DNA from: Actinomortierella ambigua
Lineage: Eukaryota; Mortierellomycota; Mortierellomycetes; Mortierellales; Mortierellaceae
Length of the DNA: 41,669 bases
Direction: 5' to 3'
Assembly (NCBI GenBank): GCA_016098155.1
Contig: JAAAJB010000195.1
Location: 13,174 to 54,842 of the forward strand
Part shown: piece by piece, positions 24,401 through 33,694 of the stretch
How the letters are laid out: every line of letters starts with the position of its first letter
Numbering within the stretch: the stretch's first letter is position 1
Position numbers and translations under genes: made by a program
Notes under the pieces: generated by a model
Told to the model about the DNA's origin: nothing
The model's database searches: none
The model's input: only the letters and a program-made list of their open reading frames with translations

Positions 24401-25081
24401 ATTTCGGCGTTTCTGGACAATTAGTTCAATCGTTGGCCAAGACTCGTATCGGTTGTCAAAGTTATATGGCGGTAAGTCGGTCTGTTAGTAGGAGAAGTAG
24501 TCTGACAAGACTCTTCTTTTTAATTAAATTGAGAAATATATTGTGATAGACTGTTCTCAACGTTACACAATTCTAACCAACCTTTTTTTTTCGACTCCCT
24601 CTCCACATGATGGGTGCACCACCCCAACCAACCCTTCTATCCCTCTTTTATTTTTTTTCCGTTCGTGGATTAATTGGATCGACACTAGCCTGAGCGCATC
24701 TCCCAAAACCAGACGTACACGGTACAGTCGGACGTGTGGTCGTTGGGCCTGTCGATTGTCGAGACGGCAGAAGGCTCGTACCCATACCCACCAGAGAAAT
24801 ACAACAGTGTCTTTGCGCAGCTGTCTGCGATTGTCGGAAGCCCACCACCTAGACTGCCCGAGAAGTATTCGGAGGATGCGCAGACGTTTGTCGCCATGTG
24901 TTTGCTCAAGGACCCTGGCCAGCGACCAACCTATGCTCAGCTGTTGGAACATCCCTTCTTGAGCAAGTATGAGAGCGTCGATATCGACATGAAGAGCTGG
25001 GCGACAGAGGCCATGGAGGCACGCAAGGTCCGCGAGGCCGAGGAGAAAACAAAACGCTTGGCAACATCAGAGTTGAGTTAG
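21449..25081 (+). CDS. PBS2: Pbs2/Wis1-type MAP kinase kinase of the stress (HOG/p38) pathway
   Basis: Dual-specificity kinase that activates the Hog1/Sty1-type MAP kinase on osmotic and other stress. Six exons: 21449-21585, 22013-22202, 23770-23988, 24179-24230, 24347-24471 and 24689-25081, giving 371 residues. The kinase domain starts near residue 80. It has the glycine loop [10 protein letters not shown]109 (MAMK), the helix-C glutamate E126 (LMELDVLHK), catalytic D200 in [15 protein letters not shown]218 in CDFGVSGQ, activation-loop sites S228 and T232 (SLAKT), and [25 protein letters not shown] is diagnostic for the Pbs2/Wis1 branch. All catalytic residues are present. The N-terminus is only about 80 residues, much shorter than yeast Pbs2 (668 aa in total) or Wis1 (605 aa). 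The intron between K109 and E110 is 1,567 bp. Confidence 0.95.
22203..23769 (+). other. Exceptionally long intron of the MAPKK gene
   Basis: Starts GTGAGC after MAMK and ends AATAG before ETRLELD. It contains a (CA)n run at about 22307-22331, a (GGT)n run near 22367-22381, a (TG)n run near 22963-22980, and many purine/pyrimidine tracts. No conserved protein, tRNA or transposon is recognisable inside, and no cassette exon was found by eye. Confidence 0.8.
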
Positions 25082-25354
25082 TTTTAAACTTTTTTTTTTT
25101 TTGAAAAAAAAAAAAAGTCCCTTCCTACCCTCCTCCTCTTCTTTCTCTTCTTATTCTTCTTCCCTCTCACCCCTTTTACTTTGCAGAAAAAAAAATCTCA
25201 CTCGCCCTCTCATATCCATAGACGAAACAAACAAACATAAAAAAACAAAAAAAATTACGAAAACTACATCGTTTAAAGTTTGCCTTACGTTATTTTAAAG
25301 AAAAAGCTTATTTTATGAGAATGACCACGTGTATAGGACAAGGTACAACAAGGT

Positions 25355-27757
25355 TCAAAGGTCCCAAGCTCCACTACCACTACTATGGGAATGTCGCTGT
25401 GATCTTTGTCGCTGCTGTCGCTGTTGATGGTGATGATATTGTTGTTGTCCATCCGCGCCATCCAGGAACGATGGAGCGACGGTCTGCTCACGCCAACTCT
25501 TGAAATCCTCCTCGATCGGCCCACGGTGTTCGACCAAGCCAAACCGATCGCAGGCGTCCAGCATGATCCTGAACGACTGTTCGTCCCGACTACGGTCCGA
25601 CCGGGCCAGATCCCGCCAGAGCTGCAACACCTGCTGGGCCTGTCCGCTCGCGACCAATGCCGACAAGAGTTGGTTATGGACGGCTGAGTGTCCATAAAAG
25701 TTGCGTTCGCGTCGCATCGCAAAATACATGTCGACCGCAAACCGGAGATTCCCGCTTCGCAAATGTCCCAGAATCAAAGTCTCGTACGTCAACAGCTCTG
25801 GTGCGATATGCAGCTCGTGTGTCATCCGCCGGAACGCGCGCATCATCTTCTCGGGCTCGTTCGCGCGCGCGTATGCCGACAGTAGGATGTTGCACGATCG
25901 CACGTCTTCGCGGATCCCGTTCTGCCGCATCAGGTTGATCACGAGCTCGGCCATCTCGATGCTGTCCGCACTGGCTGGGAGGTCCTGTTGTTGTGGTGGT
26001 TGTTGCGGTGATGATGATGGTGATGATGATGATGATGACTGATCTTTAGACTGTGGTTGTTGTTGCTGCTGCTGCTGCTGGTATATGTTGGCGTATTGTC
26101 CGCTGACCATGGCCGTCAAGAGGAGGTTCATCGTGACCGAATTCGGCATGAGCCCATCACCCAACATCCGCTTGATGATCTGCAATGCCCCCATCGTATC
26201 GGATTGGCCCAGGGCCGCCGAGATGGCATTGGTATACACAACGACATCGGGCACAATCATCTCTGACGCCACCACGCCTTCAAAGATGTCGCGTGCCTGT
26301 CCATACTCGCCCACCTTGACAAAGGCATCCATCAGTGTCGAAAACGTAAACGCGTCCGGCTGGAAATGCCGCTTCTTCATCGCGTCCAGCACATCTAGCA
26401 TCAGCCCCGTCTTGCTGTGTTTGAGCGCCGTCGTTAATAAGACGTTAAAATCCTCGCGCGTGACCTTCATCTTGTTCTTCTTCTTTGTCGACGACGACGA
26501 TGACGAGTCATCATCACCATCAACATCATCGTCGCCCTCCTCCATCCGCTGCAGTATCTCCGTGAGGGGCGCACGCATGGCGATCATGGTCCTGATATCG
26601 GGCTGGAGCCCTTGCTCGACGAAATCAAGATACATCTGCTGTCGATCCGTCCAGTCCTCCGTGACCGACAACAGCGAGTTGTAGATCATCGCATTCGGCG
26701 CAAACCCATGATCCTGCATATCATCCAACACCCTCAGCGCCCCCACGCGATCCTTCGCCTTGGCATACGTCGCCAGCAGCGTGCTAAAGTGATACGCCGT
26801 CCAGTCGAGTCCACGCCCCGGCATCTCATCAAACAGTTGTTGGGCCAACGACGCCTTGGCCCTTCGGAAACAAACCCCCAAAAGCAACACATATGTATAG
26901 GCGGAGACCGGGATCCTCATCGCATCCATCTGTCTCAACAGACTCAGTGCCATCGTGCTGTTCCGTCGTGCTTTGCAATGGTGCAACATGATGTGAAACG
27001 AGGCCTGGGTCAGTCTGACCTTTCGCCGTTTCATCAACCGCCAGATATACTCGCTCTGCACAAAGTCACTCCGGCTCAGATACGCCCGCAACATCACATG
27101 GTAGAAGCTCGGATGCCCGCGATACGCCGTCGTCTTGCCCACGTCCTCAAGAACCCGACGCATCCCCGGCAGCGAGTGGAGGGCCTTGGCCGCGTACATC
27201 GCCTGTAAGAAATCCACCGGGTACATCTGGGCCAACAGGTCGGGATCCCGTGCCACGGCATGGTACATCACCAAGAGCGCCTTTTTCACCTGAGGATCGT
27301 CGCTCTCCTTGGTCTCCAGGTATCGATCACGCAGCTGCTGGAGCGCTGGAGGTGCTGGAGGCAGCTTGCCAGATGTTAGGATGTCGAGGTCGTCCAAGTC
27401 GTCGTCATCGTCGATGGTCTCGCCTTTGTTGTCCAGGTCGCTTTCGGATGAGGAGGAGGCGGCAGTGGCAACAGCGGTGGGGTCGAGGCTACTGGCAGTC
27501 GTCGACGAGAACACGCGCCAGAACTGAGCTTGTTGGCGACGCGATAGCAGTGGGTGTGGACTATTGGTCAGGCGGTGGATGGCCGTCGATCGCCCTTGAC
27601 AGGAGGAGGAGGTAAAAAGGGCACTCTGCGAGAAAGGACGACGGCTCGCACTGAGGCGACTGGTAGTATTGGTGGACTTTTGAGTCACGGAGCAACACTC
27701 AGTACAGAGCGCCCTGGCCTGTGCATGAAGCCTTCCGAGAAGAGGATTCCTGTGCAT
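25355..27757 (-). CDS. Pentatricopeptide repeat (PPR) protein, probably mitochondrial
   Basis: A single exon of 800 residues, the only intronless gene of the core region. PPR proteins bind organelle RNA and act in its processing, stability or translation. The chosen ATG (27757) gives a basic, acid-poor N-terminus (MHRNPLLGRLHAQARALC...) typical of mitochondrial presequences. The open frame reaches back to 27958, but that part reads as leader. Helical-pair repeats of about 35 residues run from about residue 215 to the end, for example YHFSTLLATYAKAKDRVGAL, AMIYNSLLSV, DAFTFSTLMDAFVKVGEYGQ, VVYTNAISAALGQ, SCNILLSAYARANEPEKMM and LTYETLILGHL. Two low-complexity inserts break the array: an Asp/Ser/Lys stretch (about 430-450) and a Gln/Ser/Pro stretch (about 556-585). 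The 3' end converges on the MAPKK gene, with 273 bp between them. Confidence 0.92.
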   Translation of the reverse strand: MHRNPLLGRLHAQARALCTECCSVTQKSTNTTSRLSASRRPFSQSALFTSSSCQGRSTAIHRLTNSPHPLLSRRQQAQFWRVFSSTTASSLDPTAVATAASSSSESDLDNKGETIDDDDDLDDLDILTSGKLPPAPPALQQLRDRYLETKESDDPQVKKALLVMYHAVARDPDLLAQMYPVDFLQAMYAAKALHSLPGMRRVLEDVGKTTAYRGHPSFYHVMLRAYLSRSDFVQSEYIWRLMKRRKVRLTQASFHIMLHHCKARRNSTMALSLLRQMDAMRIPVSAYTYVLLLGVCFRRAKASLAQQLFDEMPGRGLDWTAYHFSTLLATYAKAKDRVGALRVLDDMQDHGFAPNAMIYNSLLSVTEDWTDRQQMYLDFVEQGLQPDIRTMIAMRAPLTEILQRMEEGDDDVDGDDDSSSSSSTKKKNKMKVTREDFNVLLTTALKHSKTGLMLDVLDAMKKRHFQPDAFTFSTLMDAFVKVGEYGQARDIFEGVVASEMIVPDVVVYTNAISAALGQSDTMGALQIIKRMLGDGLMPNSVTMNLLLTAMVSGQYANIYQQQQQQQQPQSKDQSSSSSSPSSSPQQPPQQQDLPASADSIEMAELVINLMRQNGIREDVRSCNILLSAYARANEPEKMMRAFRRMTHELHIAPELLTYETLILGHLRSGNLRFAVDMYFAMRRERNFYGHSAVHNQLLSALVASGQAQQVLQLWRDLARSDRSRDEQSFRIMLDACDRFGLVEHRGPIEEDFKSWREQTVAPSFLDGADGQQQYHHHQQRQQRQRSQRHSHSSGSGAWDL

Positions 27758-28014
27758 TGGTCGACTTTTTTTATATGTAAGTGCTGGACCGATGGAAGGG
27801 AGCGGAAGGATGCAAATGGCGGAGGCTATTTTTTTTTCTGTTGACGGTTGGCCCTTTGCCCTTTGGTAGTTCTCAGCAGTCACGGTCAAAGTACATGCAC
27901 AGTACATGGCACATATTCCATGGACTCCTTCCCCAACCTCAACCTCAACCCATTCCATTCTCTCTTATCTCTCCACTCATTCCCTCCCCTTCTCCTTCTC
28001 TCTCTCTTCCAGCC
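27758..28014. promoter_or_regulatory. Shared divergent promoter of the PPR and SIN1 genes
   Basis: 257 bases separate the two start codons. An AT-rich stretch (TTTTTTATATG, 27768-27778) lies next to the PPR start. A CCTCAACC/CTCTC-rich leader precedes SIN1. No specific operator was recognised. Confidence 0.55.
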
Positions 28015-31000
28015 ATGTCTGTCTTGGCAGACCCCGCGTACATTGTGCACAACCTGCGCTTGAGCAACCTACGACTGGATGACCGGACACCAGAGAAGGT
28101 CATCACCTTCCCCCCGAACCTGCTCACCAATGAGTACATCAAGACTGCAGGCCCCGTCTTTCCAGAGATGCAGTACTGCTACTCACCCAACATCAGCCAT
28201 AACTACCTCGTTCTTGGCGCCGGCAGTGACGGTGCTCTGACTTCCAACGACCCATCAGCTATCCTTGGTGGTGGTAGTGCTGGCGGTGGTGCGGGTGGCG
28301 ATGGTGTAGGAACAACGGGCCGCGCCGCGCGTCTACCTTTTGGTGGTGGTCACCGTGGCAAGTACGATCGTCGTCGCGTTGTTGCTGCACAGGCTGCCGC
28401 CACTGCCGCCGCCGCGGGACTAGGTAGAGGCGGCGTTGAGGGCGGTGGTGGACTGCCTGGCATGTTCCCTTTGCAACCGGCGCCTATGCCAGCCGTTCGC
28501 GTCCCTCTTGCTGTGGCCAACGCCAGCCTAGAGAGTGATGATGATATTGAAGATGACGAGGACGAGCTCATGTAAGTTCTTGGATCTGTGTCTTTTTTCT
28601 TTCTTTCTTTCTTTCTTTCTTTTATGAACGGAAGCTATCAAGGTTGCATTTGACATCTCAGCAGAATGAATGTTGACTGAACTGCTTCTCTTTTCTTTTC
28701 GCATCCTCTCCTTCCCCCTTATCTTCTCTTTTGCATGCCTTGTGCATTTTTGAACAAAAAAAAAAAAAAGGAAATCGCCCCATCGAACATTTGAAAAGGT
28801 CCCTGTGGCGCCGCCACAGGTTGGCAGCCAACCGCCAGGCATTTACATCACAACCCCCTCGCGACCAGGGTCGGCCAGCGCTGGCGCTGACGGGGCAGGA
28901 AAACAGGGACCACAGCGACGACAGCAACAGCAACAACAACAACAACAACAAACAGAGCTCGCCAACATGACGGAGAACGAAACAGAGCCCGGTGATATCA
29001 CCATCGATTCGATCAACTCGCCCATTGACCTGTCCCCTCCAGAGCAATTCCCTCCTCACCAACTGTTTGGTTTCCCACCCACGCAGGAATCACGGCTGAC
29101 GAACAGCGTTAGTGGCGGTGCTGACGAGCAGCAGTCCAGTGTACGCGACGACGTCTTGCCGCCGGCAATCTTGTCTTCATTACGGCAACGGACACATAAT
29201 TATACCCATACCCCACCGTCCAGTAGCACCAGAGGAGGCGATGCCGCCATGCCATTGCTGGAGGGAGGTATCGCTCTCTACCCACCGCATCTACCGGGGG
29301 CTCCACCAGCACGAGCACCAGCACCAGCACCGGCACCGGCACCAGCACCACGTCCAAAGCCCGTGTCATTACTCACGCGTCAATTGCAGGAACAAACGAT
29401 GCGAGACGAGAATCCGTTTGCGGAGGAGTTTATGTGGGTGGCCGGAATGGGCGAGGCGTCACCTGTACAACTCAAGATTTATGTGCCGAGCAGCGACAGA
29501 CCGTTGGATCCGATGCAGGTCGTGGTGAAGCGGGATGCAACAGTCGAGGACGTCATTGGATATATCCTGTACCAGTATTATAGCGAGGGGTTGACACCCG
29601 CTCTGAATGACGAGCAGTCGTCGGTCGTGCGGTGGACACTTCGGATCGTGGAGGATGATGGAGAGATTGATGATGACTTTCCTGGTAAGTTTCTTCCCCA
29701 AAGAAAAAAAATGGGAAGAATAAGGAGAAGGAAGAAGGAAGAAGAGTATGCAAACCCCCAGCATCTACTGACCATGTTTCTATTTTTCTTTCTTTTCGTT
29801 CTTTTCTTGTACGAGTACAGCGGTCGAAAGAACGCTCAAGATTGGCAGGTTCTCGATGAACCAACGGTTTGCGATGAACCAGTTTGCACTGTGCGAAGCT
29901 ACGCCGGCTCAGGTACAAATCAACGAAAGCCTGTATGCAAAGTCTGGACGTGCTCTGACAAGACCAAAGAAACCTGCCGTGGGTCAGACATCCACCTCCA
30001 CCAATGTTGTCGATGCACAGCTTACGAATGAGGCGTTTGGTATTACGGGTGCTGGTACTGGTGCCGCCGGTGCTCAGACTGGCGCTGATCACAAGGACTT
30101 CGTCCAGGGCGAGTCTGCAAAAAACAGCGTTCTTGCTGCTGGCGCTCCTTCAGGCGTTTCTCAACTCGGATCCAACTTTCAGCGTGGTGTTGGTCCTGGT
30201 GCTGGTGCTGGTACTGGTGGTGGTGGAGCAGGGGCTGTTGGTGGTGGTGGTGGAGGCGGTGGAGACGTTGGTGGAGTTCCTGGAGGCGCTATCGGTGGTG
30301 GTGGTGGTAGTGGAGGAGTTGGAGCTGCTGGCAGCGGTGGTACAGCCACAGGAGGAGCCTCTACGATTCTTTCGGCAACAGTCGCGACAGGCGCACCCTT
30401 CACAGCAGCGCCGACGCCGGCACGCGACCCGCTGATGCTAGCGACGCAGCACTATGTTCGGGTGCGGCTGATGACCAATCACGAGGTGACGCACACGACA
30501 ACGGTCGAGATTCTACCCAAGATGGTCGTATCGGAAATCATCGACTACATCTGTTTGAAGCGGAGGATGAACCCCGCTGAGTGGTCGCTGATTGTGGCGA
30601 ACTCGCAGCAAATTCTGCCGCTCAACGGACCTGCTGCTGATATTTCAAGTGCAATGGAGCTAGCCCTTATTCCAAAGTCGAGCGGTAAGTTGTTTGGTGG
30701 TGGTGGTGGTTTTTTTTTCTCCGTATTGCAATGTTTTTTTTTGTCTGCATGAATCTCTTTCTTCCTCCCCTCCTTTTCACCTCCCCCCTTCCTCCGAGGG
30801 ACTAAATATTCTCATCTTACCTTGAGAGAATTGGGCTGAAAAAAAGGAGGAAGAGAGTCTATAGACACATGTTTTTTCATGTTGGCCATCCTTGTGGAGA
30901 AGGTAGCTAAACTAACAATCCCTCCCATCCCACACTATTGTTGCATTCGTTTCTCGACTCTGTGTCTTACAGAAGCAACGCTTGTGCTAGGCAAGCGTTT

Positions 31001-31711
31001 GAAGGAGCAGCGCCAGCCAAGCAATCAGCCACTAAAGGTGTTGGGTGACCAGCCACAGAACAACACGTCGTTTTTGGGTTCGAGCGACGTGTATCGCGAG
31101 TACACGGTGAACCGCAAGCGACGAGGAGGCTATGTTGGGCGCCATGAGCAAGTATTGGCGGTCGATGGCGATTACGTGCGCATCATGCCCCTTTCGACGC
31201 GTACGGTGCTGTTTGATTCGGGCAAGACGGCGTCATATCTCAACACGTCCATTCACGAGTGTCGGCAGTCGCGTAAGGCACCCAGCCACTTTAAGCTAAC
31301 CGTGATCCGTGGCGATCGCGAGAAGAAGTCGTACGAGTTTGAAGCGGACAATGCTAAGCAAGCCGGTAAGTGATCTGTTCTTGACAGTGGAAGGGGAGGG
31401 AAAGGGAGGTGAGAGTTTTTTTTTTATACATGACTGTGTTACGAGCGGGGGGAACGGGGGCAAGGAGAGAAGGTTGTTGGAACGGGTGCATTGACATGTG
31501 TCGATGCGGGTAAAAAAAAAAAGAGACAAACTAAAAAATTGGGTCCCAGCGAATTGACTGAACGAATGAACCCACACGGCCTTGGGGGTCTTGTGCAACA
31601 AACCCTGCTCTTTACTTACTGTTCTTTTTTTTTTTCATTGTCTTGCTTTCGTTGCTGTTTTTAGAGGAAATATGCACGAGGATTACGCAGCTGAAGGATC
31701 AAGGCCGCTAG
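28015..31711 (+). CDS. SIN1: SIN1/AVO1, TORC2 subunit
   Basis: Scaffold subunit of TOR complex 2 that recruits AGC-kinase substrates and targets the complex to membranes. Five exons: 28015-28571, 28771-29684, 29821-30684, 30973-31365 and 31665-31711, giving 924 residues. The conserved N-terminus is MSVLADPAYIVHNLRLSNLR. The CRIM substrate-binding domain is at about 385-525 (LLTRQLQ..DENPFAEEF, VQLKIYVPSS, VEDVIGYILYQY, ending NQFALCEA). A Ras-binding-like ubiquitin fold is at about 698-772 (YVRVRLMTNHEV...IIDYICLKRRMNP). A C-terminal PH domain is at about 819-924 (YREYTVNRKRR...HFKLTVIRGDREKKSYEFEA...EEICTRITQLKDQ). A polyQ run (about 239-246) and a Gly-rich linker (about 612-670) are lineage-specific insertions. 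The last exon is only 47 bp but completes the PH-domain helix. The intron 1 acceptor is AAG, less usual than the TAG seen elsewhere in the window. Confidence 0.95.
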
Positions 31712-33694
31712 AAGCGAGAGAAAGGAAAGATAGGGAGATACGGCGGAGCTGTTCTTACACGGCGCACAATCGGCGGGAAGGAAAAGGGCAATGGAAAAAA
31801 AACGGGTGGAGGTTGCTGGAGGAGCAAACAAGAAGGAAGGAAGAGTCGAGGGGCCTGAACCTATTCCTTGCACAAACAAAAGTGGCCCAAGTCCATTTGC
31901 ATGGGCACACCCACCATCCAAACAAATGGATGGAGTGAGGAGTGAGGGGGCACAGCCGTGGGACTGCTCCACTTCTCCAGAGCTTTTTTGATATTTTTTT
32001 TCAGCTTTCTACTTTCCTTACCGGTCAGGCCATCATCTCCCATAGACATCACTTGTACATATGAACATACAACCCATTGTAACATAAAAAAAAACGATGA
32101 ATACGCGCGGATATTGACCCAACGCATGGAGAGTCTTCATTGTTTCAATCACAGGGAAAGAGGGAGGATGTAAGACGATGAGCAATCAATCGAGGACGAA
32201 CACACGTTCTTCCCATCCCGATAGAGCACAAAAGGGAAAAAAGGGGCCTTTTTCTTACTATGCACCCAGGCGCACCATGTTCGCGATAGTGACAGTTACA
32301 AGAGAGAAGACAATAATTGATAGCATTAATGCAAGCTTGTGCGACTCTTTTGGTTGGTCTAGTTCGGGTGCTTGCGAATACAAGAGAGTTGCGGGTATTT
32401 TGTATTGGGTGTGTGTTCATATGCGCAAGGATGTGTGGAGTAGGGGGGGGGGGGAAAGAAAAGTTGAAGGAACGGTTGGGATGCTGCCGTTTTCTTTGTT
32501 GTTTCTTTTTCATGCTTGCGAGCACGCCACACACACACACATTCACACATCCGCGCACTTGTTTAGAACATTGGAGGAGTGACGATATGAACACCGTCCC
32601 AAACTAGACATAGTTCGCAAAGTGGAAGGAGGGAGAGTTGGAGCAATGGTAGAGTTTAGTAGAATGTGGTGTAAGGATCGATTCGACCGGGTTAGGGCGT
32701 AGCCACCTTTTTCTCTTTTGCTTATCACATCTTTTTCTGTGCTTTTTTGTTGTCTATTGTGAAGAGTGTCGAGCGGGCCAGGGGGTGGAAAAAAAAAGAG
32801 GATCAGAGCACACACACGAAAAAAGAAAAGAGGTGGAGGAAATCATCCATCCCCTCGCACAACCTGTACACACACATACACATGTGTTGGATGTATGAAT
32901 GTGTAAAGCCTACCTCCTCGAAAAAAAAAGGTGTCGAGGAGGATGAGGAGATGGATGGTGAAAGCCAGGAGAGAGAGAGAGAGCAAGAGCAAGAATGAGA
33001 ATGAGAGAGATAGAGATAGCGACGACGACCAAGGGAGCCTCTTTTTCTTCCCGTGGGCTTCCACGTTCATCTTGCTCGCAGTGAGTGAGCGTGGCACTTT
33101 TCCTCCAATGGTTGCTGCACATCCAGTGGGTAGTGTCTCGCCCTGTTCGTGATCTTGCTCACTCCATTGCACTCGGCACATCTCTTTCCTCGGGGGGTGG
33201 GAGTGGGAGGGGTGCCACGGGGAACAGTGCTCTACTACTCCATTCATGTGTATGTCTATATAAAAGCCCTCTTGTCCGCTTCCTGTTCTCTCCCACCCGC
33301 CCATTCATTTTTTTTCCACATTGGCTCCTTGTATCCTTCCCATTCATCTCCGCCTGGGATCCCGTTAAAAAAATAAGAAAGGACCATATAGCTGGCGACA
33401 CACTGGCCCCACTTTCTTCCTTTCTTTCCTTCATCCTCTCCATCTTTCTTTGTATCCCTCTCTCTGGCCACACGTCTTTTTTTTTTCGTGGATAGATAGA
33501 CGCGCTACTCTCCTTCTTCCACCTCTACTTCCATATCCACTTCCTCCTTCTTTATCACCTTCTTCATCACCTTCTTGTTCATCACCTTCGTCTTTATCAC
33601 CCTCTTCTTTATCACCTTCTTTATCGCTTTCTTCGTTATCACCTTCCTTCTTCTTTATCTTCCTCTTCTTCTTTATCACCTTCGTGTCTTTACA
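31712..33694. other. Long intergenic/promoter region before the CBM48 gene
   Basis: About 2 kb with no supportable coding gene; open frames here have no family likeness. It contains short microsatellites ((CA)n near 32531-32542, GA-repeats near 32970-32985) and A/T homopolymers. The last 400 bases look like the promoter and a pyrimidine-rich leader made of imperfect CTTCTTTATCACC repeats (about 33545-33680). Confidence 0.5.
33257..33264 (+). promoter_or_regulatory. Probable TATA box of the CBM48 gene
   Basis: TATATAAA lies about 430 bp upstream of the chosen ATG (33695). If it is used, transcription would start near 33290 and the 5' UTR would be about 400 nt, covering the CTTCTTTATCACC repeat tract. 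It is the best match to a TATA consensus in this region. Confidence 0.45.

Noticed and set aside
27758..27958. In-frame N-terminal extension of the PPR protein to 27958
   Set aside because: The downstream ATG at 27757 gives a typical mitochondrial presequence. The extension overlaps the divergent promoter and comes within 57 bp of the SIN1 start.
32625..32702. tRNA-like stretch (GAGCAATGGTAGAG ... GGATCGATTCGAC)
   Set aside because: It loosely recalls A and B boxes, but the acceptor and T arms do not pair and the consensus bases fail, so no tRNA fold is possible.
33575..33694. N-terminal hydrophobic extension (MFITFVFITLFF...) that would make the CBM48 protein a membrane protein at its N-terminus
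   Set aside because: It is the translation of a CTTCTTTATCACC repeat leader downstream of a good TATA box. The ATG at 33695 starts normal coding sequence.
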